Shown one piece after another: positions 6,911-14,362 of a stretch of DNA of 23,950 bases. The notes beneath the pieces are model-generated. The model saw only the letters and a program-made list of their open reading frames with translations, had not been told where the DNA came from and did not search any database. Position 1 is the first letter of the stretch. The number at the start of each line of letters is the position of its first letter. The translations under genes were made by a program, and so were the position numbers. The DNA comes from Granulosicoccus sp964437945 (GTDB taxonomy: Bacteria; Pseudomonadota; Gammaproteobacteria; Granulosicoccales; Granulosicoccaceae): positions 1 to 23,950 of the forward strand of contig CAYTJF010000064.1 of assembly GCA_964437945.1 (NCBI GenBank). The letters are read 5' to 3'.

Positions 6911-7684
6911 ATGAAGGTAGTGATTTTTGCAGGCGGGTTAGGCACTCGCTTGAGTGAAGAGACTACAGTGAAGCCGAAGCCTATGGTCGAAATAGGCGAA
7001 ATGCCTATTTTATGGCACATTATGAAGAGCTACGGTGCCCACGGCTTAAACGAGTTTGTTATCTGTCTTGGGTACAAAGGGCATGTGATAAAAGAGTTTT
7101 TTGCCAGCTATGCGATGCGCACGTCCAGCGTACACTTTGATATTGGTGCTAATCGTATGGATTTGTTAAGTCAGACATGCGAACCATGGAAAGTGACGCT
7201 AGTCGACACTGGTGAAAACACCATGACAGGTGGCCGATTAAAACGCGTAAAGCCATACTTGAACAACGAAGCGTTTTGTTTGACTTATGGAGACGGTGTC
7301 TCAGACGTCAATATTACGGAGTTGGTCGATTTTCATCGCTCTCAAAACACCTTGGCTACACTGACGGCCGTACAACCCCCGGGTCGGTTTGGTGCTATCG
7401 CATTGTCCTCTGCACATTCTAAAATTCACGAGTTTCAGGAAAAACCAGCTGGCGATGGCGCATGGGTCAATGGTGGCTATTTTGTCTGCGAACCAAGTGT
7501 CATCGAGTACATCGATGGTGACGATACTGTTTGGGAAGCCAGCCCTTTAACACAATTGGCCAAGGCAGGGCAGCTCAGCGCCTTTCGCCATGCGGGATTT
7601 TGGCATCCCATGGATACCTTACGCGACAAGCATTATCTGGAGCAGCAATGGATGCAGGACAATCCAGCCTGGAAGCAATGGTAA
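6911..7684 (+). CDS. rfbF: Glucose-1-phosphate cytidylyltransferase
   Basis: This 257-residue nucleotidyltransferase joins CTP and glucose-1-phosphate to give CDP-glucose, the entry step to CDP-deoxyhexoses. Clear family motifs are FAGGLGTRLSEET (residues 6-18), KPKPMVEIGEMPILWHIM, CLGYKGHVIKEFF, LTYGDGVSDV, the sugar-site region VQPPGRFGAI and EKPAGDGAWVNGGYFV. Length equals that of characterised RfbF/DdhA proteins. The ribosome-binding site AAGAGGG lies about 8 nt before ATG 6911, the best in this operon. Together with rfbG it forms a complete two-enzyme route to CDP-4-keto-6-deoxyglucose. No following gene continues the strict operon spacing; 185 nt separate it from the barrel gene. Confidence 0.97.
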   Translation: MKVVIFAGGLGTRLSEETTVKPKPMVEIGEMPILWHIMKSYGAHGLNEFVICLGYKGHVIKEFFASYAMRTSSVHFDIGANRMDLLSQTCEPWKVTLVDTGENTMTGGRLKRVKPYLNNEAFCLTYGDGVSDVNITELVDFHRSQNTLATLTAVQPPGRFGAIALSSAHSKIHEFQEKPAGDGAWVNGGYFVCEPSVIEYIDGDDTVWEASPLTQLAKAGQLSAFRHAGFWHPMDTLRDKHYLEQQWMQDNPAWKQW

Positions 7685-7772
7685 ATTTTTGCTGATGTCA
7701 ACGTAGTCACACTGGCTTTGTTACAAAAGTTTCCGCGAGCAATTAAGCAAGCTTCGTTCAATCATGTCGCCA

Positions 7773-7832
7773 GTTTGTATAATTCCTGTTTGTCCAATCC
7801 TGGTTTGTATAATCCTGCTTTGAATATTCGTA
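7773..7832 (+). repeat. 15-nt tandem repeats carrying TATAAT boxes
   Basis: Three clear units, GTTTGTATAATTCCT (7773-7787), GTTTGTCCAATCCTG (7788-7802) and GTTTGTATAATCCTG (7803-7817), are followed by a degenerate fourth, CTTTGAATATTCGTA (7818-7832). Units 1 and 3 contain a perfect TATAAT, at 7778-7783 and 7808-7813. They sit 38-97 bp upstream of the barrel gene, so this may be its promoter. No good -35 box was found at 16-18 bp from either TATAAT. Confidence 0.8.
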
Positions 7833-7869
7833 GTAGAATGGTGCAACGGGATTCTGACAGGATTTAGGT

Positions 7870-9204
7870 ATGTTTTTTCGCTATGGGTTTAGGCAAGGCC
7901 AGGCATTGATTGGAAGCAACAGGTTTGAAATCGCTGAGAGCCCTGAAAGCATAGCGGCAAAAACATCTGCTCTAGTTGAGTTTGGATTGGTATTAAGCGT
8001 GCTCGTGCTTGGTATTTTGCCTGCACCTGCTCTTGCACAGATTGATGAAGCTGCCTCTATAAAAATCGGTGAATCGAATTTAATTCCCTCGGTGCGGTTC
8101 GAATACCTGCAAACCGACAATGCATTTCTCAATGATTCTGATCAATCTGGCTCTGAACTAACCGAAGCAACCGCCTTTGTCATCAAGCCGCGCGCCGACT
8201 GGACAGCAGATCGACGTCTGTTGAGTCTGACCGGTACTTATGAGGGTGAGTACGCATCTTATTCCGAAGAGACTTTGAATTATGCTGATCATTCGCTTCA
8301 AGCTGCTGTCAATGCTGAACTTTCAACCAGGCAGCGGTTTCTTGCTCGATTTGGGTTTAGATTTGATCACCAGCCTCTGGGTACAAGTTTCACTCGCGGT
8401 ATCTCTGATTCTGATGCAGAACAGGTTGAATTCATTGATACAGAACTGACGGGTTCGTATAATTACGGCGCCCAAAATGCGCGTGGGAATTTCATCCTGG
8501 GTTTGGGTTTCTTAGCACGTGCGTATCAAAACCGGGAAGATTTGACTGCAGGTTCAGACTACATTTCGATACGCCCTTTTGGCCAATTTTCGTTGCGCTT
8601 GTCTGCAGATACCAGAGCGATAGCTACGCTCAGATTCAGTAACACGACTTTTGATAACAGTGTTCGTGACCGAAATGACGTTTCGTTACTGGCCGGGCTG
8701 CGTTTTGCTGCGACGGGCAAATCAGGTGGGGAATTCCAGCTAGGAACCAGTCAGAGTATCTTTAGCCAGTCAAATCAAGATGACGAAATCAGCTTTATTG
8801 CCGAAGCTGAATTGTTCTATGAACCTAGCGTATTTTCACGCTTCGAGTTATCTGCTAAGCGGGAGTTGGATAACGATGCTGGCAGTCCGTTAGATTTGAG
8901 TAGTGTGCTAACGATCACTGATACCGCGAATTTAAATTGGCGGCATGAATGGTCAAGCAGGCTGTTTCATGTAGCTAATTTGTCGTATGAGCTGGAAAAT
9001 GGTGATTGTCCGGACAGGAATAGCCTGGCTACAGCCGCTGGTGGTATCGAGTTGAATCTGGTGATCAGGCGCTGGTTGCAAGTCGGGGCTAGCTTTAGTG
9101 GTCGAGCCAGAGACACCACGATATGTGAGACTGTTGAAGCCAATATCGGTGATGTGAGTTATGAGTCACAATTTATTGGCGCTCATATCCGCGCCACTTT
9201 ATAG
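7870..9204 (+). CDS. Outer-membrane beta-barrel protein of the exopolysaccharide locus
   Basis: This 444-residue protein has a hydrophobic signal segment (about residues 37-55) ending in PAPALA-Q, a good signal peptidase I site near residue 56. The n-region before it, about 35 residues, is unusually long. The mature part alternates polar and aromatic residues in repeated strands, for example SLTGTYEGEYASY, FLARFGFRFDH and NARGNFILGLGFLARAY. Its N-terminal SVRFEYLQTDNAFLN resembles the start of BBP2-type (putative beta-barrel porin 2) proteins often found in exopolysaccharide loci. It ends HIRATL, a weaker barrel end than the usual aromatic C-terminus. AGGA about 8 nt before ATG 7870 supports the long start. 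A role in polymer secretion is inferred from position between the sugar and export genes. Confidence 0.78.
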   Translation: MFFRYGFRQGQALIGSNRFEIAESPESIAAKTSALVEFGLVLSVLVLGILPAPALAQIDEAASIKIGESNLIPSVRFEYLQTDNAFLNDSDQSGSELTEATAFVIKPRADWTADRRLLSLTGTYEGEYASYSEETLNYADHSLQAAVNAELSTRQRFLARFGFRFDHQPLGTSFTRGISDSDAEQVEFIDTELTGSYNYGAQNARGNFILGLGFLARAYQNREDLTAGSDYISIRPFGQFSLRLSADTRAIATLRFSNTTFDNSVRDRNDVSLLAGLRFAATGKSGGEFQLGTSQSIFSQSNQDDEISFIAEAELFYEPSVFSRFELSAKRELDNDAGSPLDLSSVLTITDTANLNWRHEWSSRLFHVANLSYELENGDCPDRNSLATAAGGIELNLVIRRWLQVGASFSGRARDTTICETVEANIGDVSYESQFIGAHIRATL

Positions 9205-9528
9205 ACACCGACGGTGCTGGTAAATACCTGAGTGGGTACTCGTCATCGCCGTCAAAAAGTTGCACAATGCTACACTTTATACTATTGGTTAATGACCGGT
9301 AATTAACCAAATATCAATGATTTAACGGTTTTTGGTATTATAACCAGTTATCTCAGGTATAAACTGCCAAGACTACCTAACCATTGGCCGTAAGTATTGT
9401 GTACCATTGCCGGAATATTGCGCGACTCGCGATTTTCCAAAGTCATTTTGAGAAGCCTGACGACTTACAGTCCTGATAGTTAGCGTAGTCTTGACCGTAA
9501 ATCCGATTTTCGTTTAGCAGAGGCACAT
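9205..9528. other. 324-bp intergenic region before the export genes
   Basis: No gene seen. It holds a perfect 9-bp inverted repeat (9285-9310). A possible extended -10 element, TGGTATTAT (TATTAT at 9336-9341), has no convincing -35. The length and the inverted repeat suggest that the export genes downstream have their own, possibly regulated, promoter rather than depending only on read-through. Confidence 0.5.
9285..9310. promoter_or_regulatory. Perfect inverted repeat, candidate operator
   Basis: TTGGTTAAT (9285-9293) and ATTAACCAA (9302-9310) are exact reverse complements around an 8-nt centre (GACCGGTA). No T-run follows, so it is not an intrinsic terminator. Size and spacing suit a dimeric DNA-binding protein. 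It lies 219 bp before the Wza-like gene. Confidence 0.5.
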
Positions 9529-10134
9529 TTGATCGTGTACACCAGAATAGCTCAATTGTTCACAATACTATTGGCTTCCTTAGTATTAACTGCATGTGGC
9601 TCCCCGCAGCCGCAATCGCAACCTGGAACTCTACCTGAGACTCAAAATACTGTACAAACCAACAACGCACCGCCAGCCGGTTATTTACTAGGTGAAGGTG
9701 ATCGCATTTCGATTCAGGTGTTCGATGAACCTGATCTGACGATGGAGTCGTTGATAGGGGCTAGCGGGATGATTAGCTATTCGTACCTTGGCGATTTACA
9801 AGTAGCGGGAAAATCGTCTCAACAGGTCGAAAATCAAATCACTCAGCTTCTCCAGGACGGCTATCTCGTGAACCCGTCTGTCAACGTAACGGTACTCGAC
9901 TACCGACCGTTTTTCATTAACGGGGAAGTCAGATCTCCAGGCAGCTATCCGTATCAGCCAGGACTGACATTAGACAAAGCAATTGCGCTTGCTGGTGGGT
10001 TAACTGATCGCGCTTCAACACGTAAAATGTTTATTCAAAAAGCAGCGAATAGCGGTCAGGATGAACAAAAAGCCAGCATGCAAACCAAGGTTGCTCCTGG
10101 CGACATTATTTCAATTAAAGAAGGGTTTTTCTAA
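9529..10134 (+). CDS. Polysaccharide export lipoprotein, Wza/GumB type
   Basis: This 201-residue outer-membrane polysaccharide export protein has a signal peptide ending in LVLTAC, a good lipobox with Cys at residue 23. A low-complexity Pro/Gln/Thr linker follows. The Poly_export domain starts at about residue 52 (YLLGEGDRISIQVFDEPDLT) and includes VNPSVNVTVLDYRP. One SLBB domain follows (FINGEVRSPGSYPYQPGLTLDKAIALAGGLTDRAS). The single SLBB domain and short length are GumB-like rather than the 380-residue E. coli Wza. The start is TTG at 9529, with GAGG (9520-9523) 5 nt upstream; GTG at 9535 is an alternative. Its stop shares one base with the ATG of the co-polymerase gene (TAATG), which indicates translational coupling and a paired export complex. 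Confidence 0.92.
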   Translation: MIVYTRIAQLFTILLASLVLTACGSPQPQSQPGTLPETQNTVQTNNAPPAGYLLGEGDRISIQVFDEPDLTMESLIGASGMISYSYLGDLQVAGKSSQQVENQITQLLQDGYLVNPSVNVTVLDYRPFFINGEVRSPGSYPYQPGLTLDKAIALAGGLTDRASTRKMFIQKAANSGQDEQKASMQTKVAPGDIISIKEGFF

Positions 10135-12995
10135 TGGCTCGTACTAACAATAATTACAGCGACGAGTTCGTGGACGACTTCGACGGAGACGACGGACGCT
10201 CGCTCTCGGAACAGATAGATCTACAGCACTATTTGCGCATCCTGCGCAAACATAAGTGGCCGATTACATTGTTTACCACTGCGGTTACAGCGTTGGCTGC
10301 CTACTATGCTTACACAGCTACGCCAATATACAGCGCGACTTCAACTTTGCTTATAGAGCAGCAAAAGACCAACATACCGACAATTGAAGAGTTGTATGGC
10401 GTTGATAACCAGAATACTGATTACTATCAAACACAATTTGAGTTGCTCAAGTCTCGTTCTTTAGCCGAACGTGTCATTTCCAAGCTCGACCTCTGGGATC
10501 ACCCGGAACTTAGCAGGTCTGCTCGTGAAGCTTTGTCGAAGCAGGAAGCGGCTCAAAGAGATGCGCTGGGTGAGCCTGAAAACAAGTTCTCTGGCATCGT
10601 CAGCAATTTGCTCGATAAGGTCAGCGTTNNNNNNNNNNNNNNNNNNNNNNNNNNNNNNNNNNNNNNNNNNNNNNNNNNNNNNNNNNNNNNNNNNNNNNNN
10701 NNNNNNNNNNNNNNNNNNNNNNNNNNNNCGGGTGAAATAGCGGGTATGGCAACCAACGAAATCGGCACAACAATGTCGTCAACAGACCCGAATGCCATCA
10801 ACTCGGTATCAACCGGCGACGTTATGGCCAGTATGATGGACAATGATGTGCCAGAGACAAACGCACAAAAAGGGGTCATCTCTGCCTACATGGGGAAAAT
10901 GTCTGTAGCTCCAGTGCGTAAAACCAAACTGGTGAAATTAAGTTTCCAATCGGCTGACCCGGAACTTGCAGCTAACGTCGCCAACACAATTGGTGAGGAA
11001 TATATCAATAGCTACCTGGAAGCCAAGCTTGCGATGACAACCAAAGCGTCTTCCTGGCTGGGTGAGCGGCTTACTACCCTGAAGGCTACGCTCGACGAGT
11101 CTGAGCAGCGCTTGATCGCGTTCAAACAAGCTAATGGCCTGGTTGATGTAGACGGTAGTGTTAATCGATTGAACGAACAGGAAATACTGCTCGACACCAC
11201 TGAGCTTGCACAAGCCCGTACAGATTTAGCCGCAGCTACTGGTGTATATCAGGATATTCGATCGTTACGCAACAGCCCTGAACTGCTTGAAACTGTGCCA
11301 GGCGTACAAAACGATCCACTGGTTCAGCGAACCAAAATCGAGCAGGGTAGTGCGCAACGATCTCTGGACGAACTGCTTAATATTTATGGCGACAAGCATC
11401 CACGTATTGTTGATGCAAAATCTCAGTTAAATACCCTGAATGCATCGTTGCAAAGCCACGTTTTGAGGGTGGTTAACTCGATTGAAAAGGACTACCAGTT
11501 GAAGCAACAGCGGGTTCAATCTCTTCAGGCGAAACTGGCCACTGGTAAACAAGATATTCAGGCACTGGGTACGAAGAAATTTGAACTTGATGCTTTGGAG
11601 CGTGAAGTAGCAACTAATCAGGATATTTACGATACGTTTTTCAGTCGTATGAGTGAGGCTCGTTCGGCCGACGGTCTCGAGACTGCCAATGCGCGCGTGT
11701 CTGACTTTGCTGTTCCCCCGGTCAATCCGGTTAAGCCTAAAAAGCAATTGATTATTGCACTTGCGGCTCTTGCGTCTTTGGTGTTGTCGATGCTAATGGC
11801 ATTCCTATACGAGCAGATGGACGATACCGTCAAAAGTACCAATGATATCGAAGGCAAGCTGGGTGTGAAGTTGCTAGGTATCTTGCCACTGGTTAAAACA
11901 GGTGTATTCGGTAAAGGACAAGCCTTGCCGCTGAATCCGTCAGAAATTCCAGATAAAAAGGGTACATTTGCAGAAGCGATCAGTACCGCACGTACCGCCA
12001 TTTGTATGGAAGATGGCGAAGCAGGTCGGAAAGTCATCATGGTGACCTCATCCATACCAGGCGAGGGTAAGTCGACGGCTTCAATCAACCTTGCTCACTC
12101 TTTGGCACAGCTCGAAAGAGTACTGCTGATCGATTGCGATATGCGTCGACCTACTGTTGCAAAGGCGGCTGGTCTTGACAAGAACACGCCAGGACTGAGC
12201 AGTTTGATCACCAATACGGCGTCAGCCAGAGACTGTATTATCCGAGGTGCATTTGGTGGTGCGGTAGACATCTTGCCCTCAGGCCCGATTCCAGACCAAC
12301 CACTGGAACTGTTGTCATCCAAACGATTTGAAAAAATTCTGGAACAATTGGGCCAATACTACGATCGTATTTTGATTGATAGTGCGCCGACCCAGGCCGT
12401 ATCTGATGCGCTTGTGCTGAGTAAACATTGTGATGCGTTGGTCTATGCAGTTAAGTCGCATGACACATCTCTGGAACTCGTTAAACGAGGTCTCATGAGA
12501 TTACGTCAGGTTAATGCTCCAATTGCCGGGGTACTGATAACACAGGTTGATATTGATAAGATTACATCCTACGGTGGCGACTACTACTACCAAGGTTATT
12601 ACGATTACTACGGCTACACTGACGACGGTAAAAAACAACCTGGTAAACTGCGTTTGACTCAAGAGGAACTGATTAGCATCAAGAACGACGATGCTGAAGT
12701 GAACCTCGATCTGGACTACGATATGGACGGTCGTGGAGCTGGTTTATATAACCAATCACGCAATAGCGGAGGCAATCGCAGGGGACAGAACAGGGCGCTA
12801 GACAATAGATACAATAATCGAGGAGGTAGAGCTCCCGATAAAAGAGATGGAGATACTCGCGGTGCGGTAGCCAGGCAACAAGAGTTTGATATGACAACCC
12901 AAATGGAATCTCCGCGACGTCGCGAGAAGGCAATGGCGTCTGGCCGTTCAGGTGATCGCACCAGGCGCTTTACCGACGATTTGGATATTTTATAG
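10134..12995 (+). CDS. Chain-length regulator/BY-kinase, Wzc/GumC-like, with sequence gap
   Basis: About 953 codons if the 100 Ns are counted. The N-terminal Wzz domain has a membrane helix at about residues 43-60. A long periplasmic coiled-coil with GNVR-like sequence follows, then a second helix (LIIALAALASLVLSMLMAFL). The cytoplasmic BY-kinase domain has Walker A SSIPGEGKST (Lys at about codon 646), Walker A' VLLIDCDMRRP and Walker B ILIDSAP. A tyrosine cluster (YGGDYYYQGYYDYYGY, about 811-826) is the expected autophosphorylation site. Such proteins set polymer length through phosphorylation cycles with the outer-membrane partner. After the cluster comes an unusual ~125-residue tail, acidic at first and then rich in Arg, Gly and Asn. 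The frame is open and matches on both sides of the gap. An intrinsic terminator follows. Confidence 0.92.
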   Translation: MARTNNNYSDEFVDDFDGDDGRSLSEQIDLQHYLRILRKHKWPITLFTTAVTALAAYYAYTATPIYSATSTLLIEQQKTNIPTIEELYGVDNQNTDYYQTQFELLKSRSLAERVISKLDLWDHPELSRSAREALSKQEAAQRDALGEPENKFSGIVSNLLDKVSVXXXXXXXXXXXXXXXXXXXXXXXXXXXXXXXXXXGEIAGMATNEIGTTMSSTDPNAINSVSTGDVMASMMDNDVPETNAQKGVISAYMGKMSVAPVRKTKLVKLSFQSADPELAANVANTIGEEYINSYLEAKLAMTTKASSWLGERLTTLKATLDESEQRLIAFKQANGLVDVDGSVNRLNEQEILLDTTELAQARTDLAAATGVYQDIRSLRNSPELLETVPGVQNDPLVQRTKIEQGSAQRSLDELLNIYGDKHPRIVDAKSQLNTLNASLQSHVLRVVNSIEKDYQLKQQRVQSLQAKLATGKQDIQALGTKKFELDALEREVATNQDIYDTFFSRMSEARSADGLETANARVSDFAVPPVNPVKPKKQLIIALAALASLVLSMLMAFLYEQMDDTVKSTNDIEGKLGVKLLGILPLVKTGVFGKGQALPLNPSEIPDKKGTFAEAISTARTAICMEDGEAGRKVIMVTSSIPGEGKSTASINLAHSLAQLERVLLIDCDMRRPTVAKAAGLDKNTPGLSSLITNTASARDCIIRGAFGGAVDILPSGPIPDQPLELLSSKRFEKILEQLGQYYDRILIDSAPTQAVSDALVLSKHCDALVYAVKSHDTSLELVKRGLMRLRQVNAPIAGVLITQVDIDKITSYGGDYYYQGYYDYYGYTDDGKKQPGKLRLTQEELISIKNDDAEVNLDLDYDMDGRGAGLYNQSRNSGGNRRGQNRALDNRYNNRGGRAPDKRDGDTRGAVARQQEFDMTTQMESPRRREKAMASGRSGDRTRRFTDDLDIL
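10629..10728. other. Assembly gap of exactly 100 Ns
   Basis: The 100 Ns begin at a codon boundary in the Wzc-like gene. 100 is a conventional placeholder, so the true length is unknown. The flanks stay in frame with 100 Ns, so an intact gene needs a true gap length of 3n+1 bases. The missing part lies in the periplasmic domain, next to a Met/Ser/Asp-rich low-complexity stretch. Confidence 0.99.
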
Positions 12996-13098
12996 GTTGT
13001 TTATAAGTCAGTTAAATCCTCAACAGATTCGCTATTAGTTTTTGTTGATAAAATTTGTTGATAGCTTGTTTCTGATTGTGAGTTATTGAATCACACTG

Positions 13099-13128
13099 GC
13101 CGGCTGGGTTTACTCAGCTGGCTTTTTT
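13099..13128 (+). terminator. Intrinsic terminator of the exopolysaccharide genes
   Basis: GCCGGCTG (13099-13106) pairs with CAGCTGGC (13115-13122) over eight positions, one of them a G-U pair, around an 8-nt loop. Six Ts follow at 13123-13128. It lies 104 nt after the Wzc-like stop. Read on the minus strand there is no T-run, so it does not serve murB. Confidence 0.9.
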
Positions 13129-13173
13129 AGTTGTGCGTTTTGAGAGGAAACTGCAGGGAAAAGCATGGACGAC

Positions 13174-13251
13174 AGGCGTTCTAGCACATGGAGGCTATAG
13201 AGGCGAAAAGAACATGAAGAGATCTACAGGCGACTAGTCGAAATTTAGGCG
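13174..13251. repeat. Four spaced AGGCG motifs, degenerate repeat
   Basis: AGGCG occurs at 13174, 13201, 13228 and 13247, with spacings of 27, 27 and 19 nt. The segment 13207-13231 resembles 1847-1869, which also precedes AGGCG repeats (shared GATCTACA and AAGAACA). This is probably a decayed intergenic repeat. No gene is seen in 12996-13283. Confidence 0.4.
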
Positions 13252-13283
13252 AATATTCCCGCAGAAGAGCCTAATACAAGTGT

Positions 13284-14336
13284 CTAAAATTGAGAAACAA
13301 CCTCTGCCATTTGAGGTACTACTTGTGGCTCTAATGTGAGTTCTACACCGTATTTATCCATAACGCCAGATCGAATGGACTCGGCGTAGGCTAATAACTG
13401 TTCTCCAGTACCTCCACCGTGGTGTACCAGTACTAGAGCCTGTTTGTCATAAACCCCGACAGCGCCCTTACGATCACCACGTAAACCCAGAGAATCTATC
13501 AACCATCCGGCTGCCAGCTTTGTTGTGCCGTCTTGTTGTGGATAGGCAATTAGATTAGGGAATCGCTGCTTCAGTCCGTTGTATTGAGCTTCTGATACGG
13601 TTGGATTGTGAAAAAAGCTTCCAGCGTTACAGATCTGTGCTGGATTAGGCAGCTTGCTTTGCCGAATCTTGCAAACTGTGTCGCTGATGATGACCGGGGT
13701 TAATTGTTCCACGTCAAGCAGATCCAGTTCTTGCTGAAGGCTCGCGTAGCCGGTTTCAAAGGGCTTATCGTTGCCAACCATTAGATTTACTGAGCTAACG
13801 CAGTACTCTCCGCTATGGCGCTTAAAATAGCTGTCACGATATCCAAACTCGCAATCGCCCAAATTGAAGGTATGCCATTCGTTGGTTGGTAGATGCAGCG
13901 CTCGTAGAGATTCGAATCGATCTGACAGCTCGACCCCGTAGGCGCCAATATTCTGGATAGGAGCAGCGCCTGTGTTGCCCGGTATCAGGCTTAGATTTTC
14001 GAGTCCTGACAGGCCGCGAGACATGGTGTCTCGCACCAGTTGGTGCCAGTTCATACCTGCACTTGCAGTGAGCCGAAATAGCCAGGAATTCTCTTCGCCT
14101 CGATTCTCGTAGTGCAGTAAGTTGCTACTCAATCGTATGACCAATCCAGGTATGTCTTTGGTGAGCACTATGTTGCTACCACCACCGAGTATGAACATTG
14201 GCCATTTTTTATTGTTGGCGTGCTCGACTACCTCACTGAGCATCTCATCGCTATCGATCTCGATGTACCGCTCAGCAAGCTGACTAAATCCGAGAGTGTT
14301 TAACCCGGTTAATGATTTTTGTGATTCAATTTGCAC
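13284..14336 (-). CDS. murB: UDP-N-acetylenolpyruvoylglucosamine reductase
   Basis: This 350-residue FAD enzyme reduces UDP-GlcNAc-enolpyruvate with NADPH to UDP-MurNAc, the second committed step of peptidoglycan precursor synthesis. Motifs: FILGGGSNIVLT (FAD pyrophosphate site, residues 48-59), SLIPGNTGAAPIQNIGAYGVEL, GYRDSYFK with the Tyr found in type I MurB, NAGSFFHNP with the catalytic Ser, KLAAGWLIDSLGLRG, and a conserved Glu near the end (LTLEPQVV). Length matches type I (E. coli-like) MurB, about 342 residues. The start is GTG at 14336. It lies 26 nt downstream of the dinF stop, so the two are probably co-transcribed. Confidence 0.97.
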   Translation of the reverse strand: MQIESQKSLTGLNTLGFSQLAERYIEIDSDEMLSEVVEHANNKKWPMFILGGGSNIVLTKDIPGLVIRLSSNLLHYENRGEENSWLFRLTASAGMNWHQLVRDTMSRGLSGLENLSLIPGNTGAAPIQNIGAYGVELSDRFESLRALHLPTNEWHTFNLGDCEFGYRDSYFKRHSGEYCVSSVNLMVGNDKPFETGYASLQQELDLLDVEQLTPVIISDTVCKIRQSKLPNPAQICNAGSFFHNPTVSEAQYNGLKQRFPNLIAYPQQDGTTKLAAGWLIDSLGLRGDRKGAVGVYDKQALVLVHHGGGTGEQLLAYAESIRSGVMDKYGVELTLEPQVVPQMAEVVSQF

Positions 14337-14362
14337 GTTCAGATTCTAATCTGGCTTCTTGC

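Noticed and set aside
9205..9216. CACCGACGGTG palindrome after the barrel gene as a terminator
   Set aside because: The loop would be a single base and no T-run follows, so it cannot work as an intrinsic terminator.
11627..12088. Minus-strand frame of 153 codons
   Set aside because: It is antisense to the second membrane helix and Walker A region of the Wzc-like gene, where strong motifs exist on the plus strand.
13284..14336. Possible shared bidirectional terminator for murB and the polysaccharide operon
   Set aside because: The stem at 13099-13122 has Ts only on the plus side; on the minus strand no T-run follows it.
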